The notes under the pieces: model-generated
Databases searched by the model: none
What the model saw: only the letters and a program-made list of their open reading frames with translations
Told to the model about the DNA's origin: nothing
Position numbers and translations under genes: made by a program
In this document: positions 37,001 to 48,809 of the stretch, one piece after another
Layout of the letters: every line of letters starts with the position of its first letter
How positions within the stretch are numbered: the first letter of the stretch is position 1
From: Deroplatys truncata
Lineage: Eukaryota; Arthropoda; Insecta; Mantodea; Mantidae
Reading direction: 5' to 3'
Assembly (NCBI GenBank): GCA_030765065.1
Contig: CM060975.1
Location: 260,657,816 to 260,721,815 of the forward strand
DNA: 64,000 nucleotides

Positions 37001-37493
37001 TTTTTTTTTTACTGTGTTTCCAATGCCTGGCCCAGTTTTCATATAAATCCACATGATTTTGTAATCTTCTAACACCTCTTGTAGAATCAATAACTGCTGA
37101 ACACAAAACTGTATTCTGTGCGTATTGGGCAATGTTTGATCCAATTGTTGTTGGCCAATCCGAGGTGAAGATGTTATAGAGTACAGGTCCAATGGCGGAT
37201 CCCTGAGGAATTGCGGTATTTATTGGGTATGTTGGTTAAAGCGCAGATCCTTCTCTTGCATGACAAGTTCTTCTTTCTAGGTAGCAATCTAAAAGTTTTA
37301 CTAGTGCATCCGAAAGCCGTTCATGCATTAACTTATGAATTAATCTGGTATGCCATGCTGAATCGTAAGCTTTAGCCACATCCAAGAAAACTGCTGGCGT
37401 GAATCCCCAGTAATTGAATGTCTGCGTAATTGTTTCTATCAGTCGAAGTACTGCACTTAAAGTGGAGCATCCAGGACTAAAAGCCATTAGCAT
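37001..37493 (-). pseudogene. LINE reverse transcriptase, polymerase core (Jockey-like)
   Basis: The minus strand first reads MLMAFSPGCSTLSAVLRLIE and FLDVAKAYDSAWH (RT block with the first catalytic Asp region), then LVKLLDCYLERRTCHAREG. After a frameshift it reads IPQGSAIGPVLYNIFTSDWP and QYAQNTVLC. The last block normally carries the Y/F-A-D-D catalytic pair, here Q-N, so activity is lost as well as frame. The downstream half lies beyond the R1 insertion at 35735-36099. Order and motifs fit Jockey-clade elements; the exact family is not resolved. Confidence 0.8.
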
Positions 37494-38462
37494 TTGCTAA
37501 CATTCTAAGAATCACTCGTTCGAATAACTTTCCTAATAAAGGCTAATTAGTCGTCTGTTCTCTGGAAATGTTGGATTTTTATGCGCTATTAGGTATCGTT
37601 ATTATAATACATGTTTCCAAAAATCAGGAAAATGGTTTACTTTTAATCCACTGTTAAAGAGCTTAGCTTATGTCATCGTGTATCACTGTTTGAAATTACT
37701 ATATTGTGACATATACTCGAGCCATTCAAAAGTACTGCACAACAAATGTAGAATTAAATAATACAACAGTTGTTTGTGGAAGTAGCTCCTTTGCAACAAT
37801 AGCGTAATGGTGTGAAGATCGTTAGTTTCTTTTCTTGATGAAGTAATCTTTTAAGTGGTTCCTTTTAAGACTATGAATAAACAGTTAACAGTAGTATAAA
37901 ATCCATATATTTTATAATAACACGAAATAGTGTTTTATTTGTTTGATCTAGAGCCCTATTTTTTAGGTTGTATTGAAAACGTGGAAATTATATGCGTGTT
38001 AAATAATATAAACCAACATGATTACTATTTTTGAAATTATAATGTAGTAATAAATAGGATATTAATTTTTCTTTCACAAATACTGTGTGTATTTGAACCA
38101 CGTATCTTTTAATTTCAGTGAAGTTGCTCCAAATACCTGAAGTACCATGGCAACTACCGGTACATGGTTTACCGGAAAGTCGGTTGAGAATTTGACGCCG
38201 TTATTGGAAATTATGAGAGACATAATTAATAAAAGTATATTGCATCAAATCGCGCACTCGCGCCGGAAGTATTCCGTATAAGACAAACAAGACTGTCGTG
38301 ACGGCAATGCGCGTAGTATTTAGTAGTAAAAAGGTAAATATTTTGGCAAAATTAATTAAAATCCTTTGTGAAACAATGGATGGGCTATTGCTAGCTCGCT
38401 AAAACGTAGGTTTTCTTAACTTTGGTTTTATCGGTTTTTAACTACTAAACTCGCTCACAATT
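37494..38462. other. Unassigned AT-rich stretch
   Basis: The left part may be further decayed LINE 5' sequence; nothing else is recognisable. Confidence 0.4.
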
Positions 38463-38655
38463 CATGCTAGCCCCGAGCTCCCGAGGTCGCGGGTTCAAAT
38501 TCGGTGGAGAGCGATGTATTTTTATGGGCGTAAAAATCCATAGCATGACTTCCTTCGGAAGGGAAATAAAGCCGCTGGTCCCGTGTCGTACATTTACGGC
38601 ACGTAAGATACTCAAGCCTGAAAATTTCCGATCTTTCACGCATATGTAAAACTAA
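38463..38655 (+). mobile_element. SINE1 copy, truncated
   Basis: Contains CTCCCGAGGTCGCGGGTTC (B box region), GGGAAATAAAGCCGCTGG and CATTTACGGCACGTAAG. The 3' tail is cut short soon after the TTTCACGC block. Confidence 0.7.
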
Positions 38656-38699
38656 TTTCCTTTAACTTTTCACTCATTCACTCCTACATTCGTATATCC

Positions 38700-38822
38700 A
38701 GATGCTGTGGGGGCTACGGAGTGATTCTGGTTAAAGAAAATTTCCTCGCCCCAGGCGGAAGTCGAACGCCGGATCTCTGGGTTGAGAAGCCAGAACACTA
38801 AATTCTCGATCTCATAGGCATT
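38700..38822 (-). mobile_element. Possible tRNA-derived SINE fragment
   Basis: On the minus strand a tRNA-like arm set is seen: CTTCTCAACCCAGAGATCC (anticodon-arm-like) and GGCGTTCGACTTCC (B-box-like). It runs into T/A-rich sequence. It is too imperfect for a functional tRNA. Confidence 0.35.
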
Positions 38823-39141
38823 CAATTAAAATCTTGTTCATATTTTAACAAGGACGTTCTTATTTTGAGGAAATGTCCGTCATATTCTGCGTTTTCTTTT
38901 TAGAACAGTTTTTATCATAGAGCAATAACAATTAATTGAAGCGCTTCGAGCCACGCCCCAAAGCAATAACAAGCAAAACTGCAAAATGGAATCTACTTTA
39001 CGGTCCTGGAATAGCCCTGCTAGGACAGCAGTGAGAGGAATGAAATATATAAAGAAGTATTTAATTCATGGAATTTACTACCCTACTGCTTAACTAATTT
39101 TTCTGCATTCATTAATAACTAAAGTGATAGCATACATATGC

Positions 39142-39143
<2 letters not shown>
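38823..39143. other. Unassigned sequence
   Basis: No recognisable feature. Confidence 0.4.

Positions 39144-39185
<42 letters not shown>
39144..39185. repeat. (AG)n microsatellite
   Basis: About 20 AG units. Open frames through it (Ser-Leu or Arg-Glu repeats) are artefacts. Confidence 0.95.
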
Positions 39186-39188
<3 letters not shown>

Positions 39189-39803
39189 AGGGGATAGTAT
39201 GAAATGTTGGAAAGGAATTACAGCATTTTTTTGTGAAATGGAATCTCTAAGGACGATCTCCCATGCTACCCTTATATATAGAATTCCATCCAAGTGGAGT
39301 TCGCATATAAAGATAAAACGGTGCGCGGTCTCTGTGGACTGACGAATTACTGGCACTCGTAAATCACCAGTTTCCACCCTCTTGAACTTTAAAATTAATC
39401 CAGTTTTATTCGCGTAATGAAATTGTTCCCTCCCCTCTTCGTTGGTTTTTATGTCGGTTAAATGCATCATTGAGCCGACATGGAATGGGTCGCAGGTTCA
39501 TCCCAGCTCTCCACTCAAGTGACAAACGGCCTGTGTTCTGATCTGAACACGTCCTCTATTCTTTATACATGCCGTTTCCTGGAAACCTATTGTTCTTCCG
39601 CAACCTCTAGGTTTCTCTAATCCGAATTAGGAAAAATGAATAATCTAACTTCTGTATGTTGAAGGCAAACAAACATACGGTTCACTTTTATGAAAAAAAT
39701 GACCACGAAATTCAATATGGAATGGCTTTGATAGACCTTTTGACTTTAGGAGCAGACATTTTATTCCGCGCTAGAGCTTAAAATAGTTTTCCTTAGGTAT
39801 AAA
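39186..39803. other. Unassigned sequence with a possible B box
   Basis: GGGTCGCAGGTTCATCCC near 39488 resembles a polymerase III B box region, hinting at an old SINE. Otherwise nothing is recognised. Confidence 0.3.
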
Positions 39804-41183
39804 CACCGCCGTTTGTGAAAATTGCAACACTAAGAAGGAAACGCATGAATTCAATGGATTTAATACCACAGGTCAGGTACATGGCAAGTAACAAATTATA
39901 AACTTTTCAAATCTATACATCACCTTTGAGCTCTAAAATTCAGTATTTGGTGTGGCCTCCATTCGCTGCAATTAGAGCTGCTATACGCCGTGGCATTCGA
40001 TAAAAAAAAAGGTTCTGAATAAGTTCCTGAGGAATTTGCTTCCACACTGTTTGTATTCGAGCACATAAATCCGTGACACTGGTTATTGGAACACCGTGAC
40101 GCACCAGGTGCCGAACAACCATATTCCAGACATGTTCGATGGGTGACATGTCAGGCGAACGTGCAGGCCAGGGAAGCAATGGTACCCGTCGCTCTTCGAA
40201 GACTTCTACATTCCTCGCAATATGTGACCGGGCATTGTCCTGTTGAAATGTGGCCTGTGGAGATGCCTGAAGCAGAGGAGTACCTCAGGGTCTACAACCA
40301 CTGTTAGATACCGGTTGCTGTTAAAGGTGCCCTCATATTCGTAGGAGGCGAGATTGGTTTTTGTAATCCATGGCGCCCCAAACCGGTGTTTGTCCGCTAT
40401 GCCGCTGAATAATGAAGGCCTCCAGGTTGCACTCGCCACGTACCGCCGGACACGTATGCGGCCATCACTGTAGGACACATTGAAACGGGACTCGCCCGAA
40501 AAGACTACATTTTGCCACTCAGCACAGCAGTGACGGTGTTTACGTGCCAATTGCAGTCGGAGGAACTTGTAGTTTCTAAAGAATTGAAGCCGACGTAATG
40601 GCATGCATGCAACCAGTCCAACCTGAAGCAGACGGCGACAAACCGCTGATGCAGAGATGGTCACACCTGTTGCAGTGCTCCAGCGTTGAGCCAACACTAT
40701 GGATCAAGCTGTACGGTCCATTATGGCCATGTGGACAAGATGACGGTCTTCCCGTGCTGTGGTCATGTTCCGTGGTCCAGTACCCGCTTTTTGCTGTGTA
40801 CGACCTTCATCTGTCCACTGCTTCCACACACGCATCACTGTCGTAGCAGCATGCCCTGTACGAGCCGAAACGTCACGGTATGACACACCCGCTTCCCGGA
40901 GACCGATCATTCTACCCCGTTCGAACTGGCATGCCGATATGACTGCCTTTGCATACTGGCATTTGCTTTATTGTTTCCACCTTTTTTGACAGCTGTGCAC
41001 TGAATACACTGGGCACAACACTGATCTTGTCGGACTGACACGAGAGGGCTCTGCTCGGCCTACGTGTATCCCATCTCTCTGCAAACCTAATCACTTACAA
41101 TGCACGCTCTTCTGCACTTCCACCAAGTTTGGCGTTATTCGTGAAATTCTTTCTTGGTGTTCCAATTTTCACAAACGGCAGTG
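39804..41183. mobile_element. Tc1-like DNA transposon, about 1.38 kb
   Basis: Inverted ends are clear: CACCGCCGTTTGTGAAAATT at 39804 and its counterpart CACTGCCGTTTGTGAAAATT read from 41183 inward, with the similarity continuing for about 15 more bases. The right flank is TA and the left flank AA, consistent with a TA duplication with one change. Size and ends fit Tc1-like elements, and a damaged transposase fills the interior on the minus strand. Confidence 0.85.
39940..40990 (-). pseudogene. Tc1-like transposase pseudogene
   Basis: In order from the N-terminus: a helix-turn-helix part MIGLREAGVSYRDVSARTGH, then VMRVWKQWTDEGR with GTGPRNMTTA, then an in-frame TGA near 40700. Next come LAQRWSTATGV and WQNVVFSGESRF, where the first catalytic Asp of the F-S-D-E-S motif is Gly. 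After frameshifts, FQQDNARSHIARNV carries the second Asp and WPARSPDMSPIEHVW the Glu. I count 33 residues between Asp and Glu, whereas Tc1 relatives have 34. It ends IAALIAANGGHTKY. The protein would be inactive even if the frames were intact. Confidence 0.85.
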
Positions 41184-41844
41184 TATTTTCGTTATAAATA
41201 CGCCAGAAATGTACCACCATACAACGCCACTTGATATTGGATATGACATACTGGGAGATACTGCGAAGATCTGCCTCCAGTGAAGTATGTGTAGTCGTCT
41301 ACTCAAAGAATTATAATTTAGATAAACTATTTTCATTGAAGAAACTTTTATTTAGTTTAAAAGTTGAATATGCTGAAGTAAATTCATTAGAAAATATTCT
41401 GATCACGCAGTTCTTAGTAAACATGCAATCTGTATGTCAGTCAGATAATTAATTCTTCAGGTTAATTTTTGACTTGAAGCCAAAGAGACGGAAGTAACGA
41501 TGCAATCTTACGATATTTCGTAAACCTACTGCACGATGAAGTAAGTTACATAGTATCGTTTCCTACCACAAACTAAATGAACGTTTTAACGGACAACCAC
41601 TGGGCTGTGGAATTCGGCCCTTTGCTAACCAATACTCTATAGCGTGTCGTTGTGTTTGCCAAGCAAGTATGTAAAATGAAGCAGGATATCTCACTGAAAA
41701 GTTGATTCCCTGCTTTGAACACTGGCATCTTAACCCAATGTGCTCCCCAACTTTGATCCTAACACTACTACATAATACACAATTCTTTTAGTGTACGTAA
41801 ACGGTGCTTTATTAGTTCCTGGTTGCATGTTTGTATGGATTTTT
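41184..41844. other. Unassigned sequence
   Basis: No recognisable gene or repeat. Confidence 0.4.
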
Positions 41845-41925
41845 TGAAAACATGTCCGTGTGTGTGTCTGAACAGCGTAACTCAAAAACGAACAGTCGGA
41901 TAAACACCAAACTTGGTATTTAGGT
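41845..41925 (-). mobile_element. R1 copy, part 1 (left of LTR insertion)
   Basis: Contains AAACATGTCCGTGTGTGTG, GAACAGCGTAACTC and CCAAACTTGGTATTTAGGT. It is interrupted by LTR Y2 and resumes at 42957. The hairpin end is missing. Confidence 0.75.
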
Positions 41926-42956
41926 TGATGCAGTAATTTGTATCACAAATTACTTAAATGTAAATAATGATTGTAATATGAATATGCATTTTTATGTGAC
42001 ATTGATTTGAGATGTTTCTTGACTGTAATTATTGTTGATAAGTAAGTTTATACGACCTTACTGAAACTTTCAATAATAGCGCGCAATAATGCAGCGAGGG
42101 GGTGAGCTGTTTATCATTATTGGAAACGAGGAAGTTACGTAATGTTGGCGCGTTTTTCCGTTGAGAATCTTCTGGAATATTTCCCTAGAGCATATGTATT
42201 CATAATTTTCATTGGATATTAAAATAGACGCTAATGTTGGCGCGTTTTATTAGCCAATAGTAACCCAGTTATAATCTTTAGGCATATCGGGGAGTGGGTG
42301 TATAAAAAGCCAAGTCAGAGGTAGATCGCGGTCAGTTAATCGAAAATCTCAATACATTACACGTCGCCTTCAGTCGCTCAGTTCATCAAAAATCTGTGTA
42401 CACTACACGTCGTCTTCAGTCAGTCAATTCGTCGAAAGTATTTGTACGGCAAACGTCGGGTATCGATTCACAAGTTACGCGCAGCAGAATTATGAATAAT
42501 CTAAAGTGTTGTAAGGTTAATTATACAAAAGGTTGAAGTACGTGGATTAAAAGTGATCAGTAAGAAGTTATTATAACAGTTTCAGTTTGGCGAGTGTTAA
42601 GATCAATGTATAAATGTGATAGTTAACGTGTTTGACAATAAATGTGTAAAACAAATTTCTTCATCAGTGTTATATTTGGATAAAAGATTCCTTTCCGTTT
42701 ACACACTCTGATCAAGAGACATGTTCGACTGAGAAATAATAGCTAGCCGGAGGACAGTAAACAAAACTTAAAATTCTTTCAAACACTAATACTACCGCAA
42801 ATTGCTAACACCAGATGGAGCTACAAACCGAACAAATGAATGACGTCACAAGATGGCTTCACATGAAGTAAACACACATACATCACAAGTAATAACATAT
42901 ATAAAGAATCCCATCGCAAGTTGGCTACCACAACGTGGGGCTACAATACCGTTACA
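41926..42956 (+). mobile_element. Solo LTR Y2 inserted in an R1 copy
   Basis: A 1031-bp element begins TGATGCAG and ends GTTACA. It is flanked by a perfect 4-bp AGGT duplication (41922-41925 and 42957-42960), while undisturbed R1 copies carry a single AGGT at this point. Inside are a TATAAAAA box at 42301, AATAAA at 42637, and between them about three imperfect repeats of a roughly 45-bp unit around TACACTACACGTCGTCTTC. A TTGGCTACC-ACGTGGGGC block lies near the right end. No coding region is present. TG...CA ends with a 4-bp duplication suit a Gypsy-type solo LTR. Confidence 0.8.
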
Positions 42957-43642
42957 AGGTTCAGTATCTTCCAGAGATGCGACACAAGGTTTTCAAGAAA
43001 ATCCCCCCACCACATATTAACCTTTACATGGAACATTTTTCGAAAATTTTAATTTTCTAAAAAATGGCTCTTAACGATTTTGATTAAAATATCATATATT
43101 TAAGATATTTTCATGACAAATAAAATGTATATCTTGAATTTTCTGGGAATGTCTCCAAAAGTATTCTTTATTGTGAACGACTTTTACATAACTGGTAAAC
43201 CATAAGAGATAGACAAAAGTTTACTACACAAAAAATGTACGCGTTAAAATACACAATTTCTATCATATACATTTTTTTGTTGAGTGAACCATTTTCGAGA
43301 TATTGCTTGGAATTTCCTTAAATTTTCCAATACTTATTTTCTCAAATGGGAATTTGTTATTCATTTTTTTGTCTTGGATATGCAAAAGAGTATTAATCTG
43401 TGGCAAAGGGAATGGTACTGCACCTAGCAACCAGCTATTCAGAGATATGTATGTACTTAAAGGCTACTGTATTTCTATATTGCCCTTGTAAATATATATT
43501 CCCCTTACATCTACAAGAAACGTAGCAATAAGATAGAGTCTGTAAATGTTTATCTCGATTAACATGAAGTAAATGGAGAATAAGCGTTTTAAAAATAGTT
43601 TGTACAAGAGTAGAGAAAGTCATGTGAGTGTAACACATCAGA
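42957..43642 (-). mobile_element. R1 copy, part 2 (right of LTR insertion)
   Basis: Resumes exactly at AGGTTCAGTATCTTCC and continues to the TC end: GTACAAGAGTAGAGAAAG then GTGTAACACATCAGA at 43642. Confidence 0.8.
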
Positions 43643-43824
43643 TTTTTTTATCATTGTATCGCTGGCTTAATTTGGAAAACATGAAGTTCAACAGTCACTT
43701 CCAAAAGGAAAAAGATATTTAGTTCTGAAAGATCTATGCTTAAAATTCATATTCACAAATTTGTGCTTGCGTTGCTATTCATACTGGCTGACAAGCAAAC
43801 TAACTTTACCCACTTTGGTTCCGC

Positions 43825-43827
43825 TTG

Positions 43828-43863
<36 letters not shown>
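43825..43863. repeat. (GCCT)n tetranucleotide repeat
   Basis: About nine units of GCCT. Confidence 0.95.
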
Positions 43864-43864
<1 letters not shown>

Positions 43865-43879
43865 TTTTCCCCTATACAC

Positions 43880-44335
43880 GACTCTATCCGTAAATTTAAG
43901 CTACTAAGTACGTTTTCGTTTGTTGCTTAACGTTTACCAGTTATATAAGATTATAAAAAATTCCTTCCGAATGAAGAGGGTTTATATAAAATCAAGATAT
44001 ACACTTTGTCCTTTAAATGTCTTTCATACATGGTATTTTAATAAAAATCATTAGGGCTACTTTTTAGAAAATAAAATTTTTCGAAATATGCACCATATAA
44101 AGGGTAATTTTGGGTAAGGGGATCTTGTTGAAAATATCATGTCGCATCTTTGGAAGATATTGACCTGAATACCAAGTTTGGTATTTACTGACTTTTGGTT
44201 TTTGAGTTAATGGTGTTCACAGACACACACGGACATGTTTCCAAAAATGCTTTATTTGGATTCAGGGGGGCTCAAAGCATACATTGCGGTGAAATCTCGG
44301 TATCAAATTTTTGACTGGAATGCAATGTCGTAGGG
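43880..44335 (+). mobile_element. R1 copy, 3' half
   Basis: Carries the ACGTTTACCAGTTAT, TGGTATTTACTGAC, CACACACGGACATG and GGTGAAATCTCGGTATC blocks. It lacks the 5' end and the terminal hairpin. It is oriented towards the copy that ends at 43642. Confidence 0.6.
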
Positions 44336-46898
44336 TAACTAACAGAATGGTATGGCTCATTTGTTTCGTGTTGTACGGGGAATAAAAAGTTTTATATAAT
44401 ATTTACTTTCCTTAGTTAAAAATAACAAAAGATGTCGAATTATTGCTTATAGAGCTCTCCTTCAGAAAAAGTAGTTTTAATTAAAAAATAAAACATATGG
44501 TACATTTTTATAGAGCATGCACAATGGGCGTGTTTTGGACGTGACGTCACCAGTAGTGTGAGAACTTTACCATGCCAACAGTTAAGGTTTAATTAATTTT
44601 CCAAACAATCCGTTTCTATTTTCGACTAAAAAAAGTCTTTTATCCATTGTGTAAATTGTAGTCGGTAATACTGCTTCAAGTTATTTTTTTTTTAAATTTA
44701 CAGCTTCCAGTTAATCATTTGCCAGGAAGTTGAATCTGATTTAGAGAATGCTGTTTCGATTACATAGTCAGGATTATAGCATTTATATGGAAGACCTACT
44801 GTCGAATAGAAATTTTAAATTTCAGGAGTCTTAAAACATTATACGGTGTGAAGGAGTACAACTTGACTGTATTAAAACCTCTACAGGAAGGTTTCGTAAT
44901 GCAGCATAGAAATAATAACGGCGGCAGATTTTAAAATAATAATATGAGCACTCCATCCTCTTGTGTATACTCGTATATTTTCATCAGGCAAGATTATCCT
45001 GTCAGTATTTCACTCTACCCAGCTACATAATCAATGGTTTGTAAGTCGCGGTGCGTGGCTCTTTAAAATAAATCTTTCTTCGCAATTTAAAAAAGAGAAA
45101 AGAGGACTGACAGAAGACATTAATCTAACGTTGAAATAAGCCTTGCTGCCTCTGTCACTGGCCTTTTATCAAAATAAGAGAACACTGTTTTTATCATCAA
45201 TCATTTCCTGGGCTAACGATCCAGGTGTTAAACGTCTGTATGTAATGGAAGTGATGAACTGCAGTGTAATCCAGCATATTGCGCCGCGCTGAAAAGGGAG
45301 TTTTATCATAAACTCTCTCTTTGTTGTTATTATACAGGAATATTCAACGTTGTGTTTGCGTGTGGAGTTAATAATAGGCAATGCATCAAAATGAATGTGT
45401 TGTTAACGGAATATAACTCGGGAAGAAAACAAACCTGTGGTACCTGACGTTTACATGGTATACTCTTTAGTTTTAATTGTTTGCATCAACGATTGCTATT
45501 TTATTAGCACACATTTGCCTAGAGAAACAGGTTTATATAATATTCAATAGGGAAAGGTTACAAGCCGCGTAACGTTTTCCTCTGGGATAATGACCCAACC
45601 TTTCAATGTTTATTAATAGATTACACACTACAGTTAATATTTATGAAATATCCGTTACTGTGAACTCTTCTAGAACTGCATTGTGATCAGCTGTAAGTGG
45701 TTGTATAGGATTAAGCATGTATGCCTATGTAGAAATGAAAGAGCTTTTGTCATTTTACTGAAATATGAATTCCTTTCTTCCATAGTAAGTCCAATCGATA
45801 TCTTACATCAAACATACCACACTTTTAGGACGCATATGTACTTAACATTCATCTACATGTTAAAAGTAGTTTGGTCTCAAGGAATGGAAGATTGGTCTCC
45901 TTTAGAGGAAGTTATGCGAGATGATCTTTTTATTTCTTTGTACCCTTTCTCTGCCTATATCCAAAATTAATCATTAAAGGTACACATGAGTGAAATTTCT
46001 TGTAGTTTTTATTAAATGTTTCCAAAATTTTGTCACAGCTGCTCTCTCTCTCTCTCTCAATTTTAAGTTCCATGCAGATATTTTTAACAGTTGTTGAGAA
46101 AAGGAGTATTTTACTTTTATTACAGTAATTAATCATACGATGATGAAATCGTAGGTTCGTGAAAATGAAAATACGGCCTCATGATTTAAATACTAGTACA
46201 CAAAGCTGGCGTACAGCATTTTTTCAATTTTTCGGTTGTTACATAGATATTTTCAAATCCTTAAATATAATTTTTGTAACAGTTTATCCCCACTATTCAT
46301 ATATTGAGTAATTTGAATTTATAGCAAAGACCATTTCTCAAATTTTAATGTTCATTCTCTCTTGAATTTCTACTGAAAATCTGAACCAGATGCCTAAAAA
46401 GCTCCATGAAATGGAACGTTTTAATGAGCAAAAGTTTAAGAAAAATCTAAGTGGTGTAAAAGCCGAAAGTGAATAAAGACCGTAAGGCTGTGTACTCTGG
46501 GCATTTAAATGGTGGCGTGTTGAAGCTTTAAAGAGCTTTGAGAACAAAAGCCAAAGCATAAAGCTAAAATTCAAATAACGTTTTTGATATAAAAGTTATT
46601 TCATTTGTTGGAAAATTTTGACAAAATTTAAGCTATGGGTAAGCAAGACGAATAACGTTTCTACAAGTTCTTTTGCTACTTATCTAGAAAGTTCATCGAA
46701 ATTCCTTTAAATATTCCCAATTGAATAAAAACTGTTATCCCATTATCAGTTCTCTAGATACATTTTATAGCAATCAGATTATTCTTATTAAATTTTTTAG
46801 GCTTATAGTCATAGATTACAAGTACACAACATTTATTTCGAAACATAAATACTGTTATTTTGAAGGAATTTGTTGTTGTTTATTTTTCATTAATGTGT
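44336..46898. other. Long unassigned stretch
   Basis: Small frames at 45169-45381, 45683-45970 and 46338-46574 have no recognisable motif. A perfect TGACGTCA site occurs at about 44540 and a short TC run near 46040. Confidence 0.4.
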
Positions 46899-46908
46899 AG
46901 GCGTATAT

Positions 46909-47860
46909 ACAGGGTGTGTGGGAATGTAGTGCCGAAAACTTCGGAGGATTTTGGGACGTGTGTATTTCACTCATTATACAACTTATATCAAGTTCAATTT
47001 CTGGAACTGAACAGAACAACGTGTTTGGTTTTCCTTTACATTTCTGTGACGTGGGAAGCATTTAACAGCACAAAGCTTTTTTGCATCCCTGGTGCATGAC
47101 GAATGTCTTACAAGCACAGGAAGGAACTCTTTCATATTGAGCTTGGCCGGACAAACATTACCTCGGAGTCTCTACTTTAACCCCCCCGAGTTAGCTGCCC
47201 TTAATGTAGGTGATAGTTTCACATCGACAACCACGTGTACGGTACTTTCTACAGTTGGTATTTTATGTATACGCCATTTGATCGTATGCATTGTTCTCGG
47301 CGACAAATCCAAAATGCGCGCACACGTTCAAACATGTGCGGATTGGCCCGTATGGAATTCATTGCAGCAAATATCCGTTGCCGGAGCTGGTGTACACCAT
47401 ACTAGTGATGTGGTCCCATAAATAAAAATCTGGGCTAAAGAAGGGTACATTGAACCTTATACTTCGCTGTGGATAATTATCGTTGGGATGGTCACGTACA
47501 TGGCGACTTATGTGTAGTGAAGCACCATCATGAGGAAGGTACTTGCTCATTCTTGTTTTAGTGGTATGTTTTCTAGATATTGTCGTAGATCCTCCCGAAG
47601 GAAAATGTAGATTTCTTGTTGTTTTCGTTTAGAAAACATGCGTGGTGTACACGCAGGTGCTGTATACGCTGCACTTGACGTGGTGTGCAGACCCTCCACA
47701 TGCAATATACGGTGCTCTGCCAATGAGACACACCGATATTTCGTGCAACATTGCGTGTGCTGCTCCCAGGTTGCTATTCGAAGATGTTCAGAACATGCTC
47801 TTTAGCTTGCAGTACTGGCTGAATCTTTGGTGACCAGCTAGTCACCAAATAGATAGAACT
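46909..47860 (-). pseudogene. Mariner-like (DUF4817-type) transposase relic
   Basis: On the minus strand an N-terminal segment near 47770 reads GSSTRNVARNIGVSHWQST, like the helix-turn-helix of DUF4817-containing transposases. A central segment near 47500 reads HDGASLHISRHVRDHPNDNY, followed by SPDFYLWDHITSMVY (catalytic DDE region: the H-D-G-A Asp and S-P-D-F-x-L-W-x-H motif). Between and after these, frames are broken. The low-coordinate end starts CAGGGTGTGTGGGAA next to TATA, a common terminal pattern in insect elements of this sort. No matching inverted end was found. Confidence 0.6.
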
Positions 47861-47879
47861 TATCTGCAAGTTCGATGAG

Positions 47880-48345
47880 AAGGTAAAACATTACCAGTTT
47901 CTCGTAATGCAGCTACGAACGTTCATCTTACAGAAGATCAGTCATTTTAAAATATTTCCCTATACAATCTGTGAGGTAAATAACAATCTCACAGCTCTAT
48001 AGTAGGATATATTAGTGAAGGTTATTTAATCGTGTGAAGGATTAATAAACAAAGTACAATACAATTATAATTTGTGTAGCCCTGCTAAGAGATACGTGCT
48101 TTACAAATTACTACTGACGAAGCCGAGGCATACACATATACAATATTTAAATAAGCATTAAAATTCAAAATTGATTTCTAAACGTGGGGCGAAGACCACC
48201 GGAAAAGTAAACGTGGTGCGAAGGCCATCAGAAAGTTTGTACCATACGTGGGGAGAACCCTCCAACAAACATATCTCCCGCAATACGTGGTGCTGTAACT
48301 ACTTCAAGTTTGGCTATCCAACAATGGGGCTACAATAATTCTATT
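47880..48345 (+). mobile_element. LTR-like end Y4 (partial)
   Basis: Shares with Y3 the order AGGATTAATAA, ACGAAGCCGAGGCA, GTGGGGCGAAG repeats, then TTTGGCTATCCAACAATGG and GGGCTACAAT near the end, as in Y2. The left part is lost or diverged. Confidence 0.45.
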
Positions 48346-48751
48346 GCATCTGATAGCAGTCTTCAAATCGCAGTGGGCTTATCCGAATGTGAAAATAATA
48401 TCTGGCAATTCCTGCGTGGAAGAGCTCATTATTCGTTCTAGAACGAATAATGAGCTACCCATTAACCGGAAAAACACGAATGCTTTGACTATATCCCAGC
48501 AGTTGATACACTTATTTTCGCTGGTTCCTCCATCTTGAACCAGTGCACCGAATGCTGATGTGTTATGCTGTGTGTAGGAAAGGCAACTATGTGGTACTGC
48601 TTGAACACAGGTTGCAGGCTGATAGCTTTCCTTCACTGCAGGAATGTACTACCAAAATCAAAAATATGCGTGTTTTATAAACTGATGCCTTGATACTACA
48701 AAACTGGGACAAATGAAAACCAGTCTGCGGTTGTATAATGTAAATAGCATC
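48346..48751. other. Unassigned stretch with a perfect palindrome
   Basis: Mostly featureless, but 48423-48456 is a perfect 34-bp palindrome centred on TTCTAGAA. Confidence 0.5.
48423..48456. repeat. Perfect 34-bp palindrome
   Basis: Two 17-bp arms, AGCTCATTATTCGTTCT and its exact complement, meet with no spacer at 48439/48440. It could form a cruciform. Confidence 0.95.
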
Positions 48752-48809
48752 CCACCACCACCACCACCACCACCACCACCACCACCACCACCACCACCAC
48801 CACCACCAC
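48752..48809. repeat. (CCA)n trinucleotide repeat
   Basis: Nineteen CCA units without interruption. A minus-strand poly-Trp frame across it is an artefact. Confidence 0.97.
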
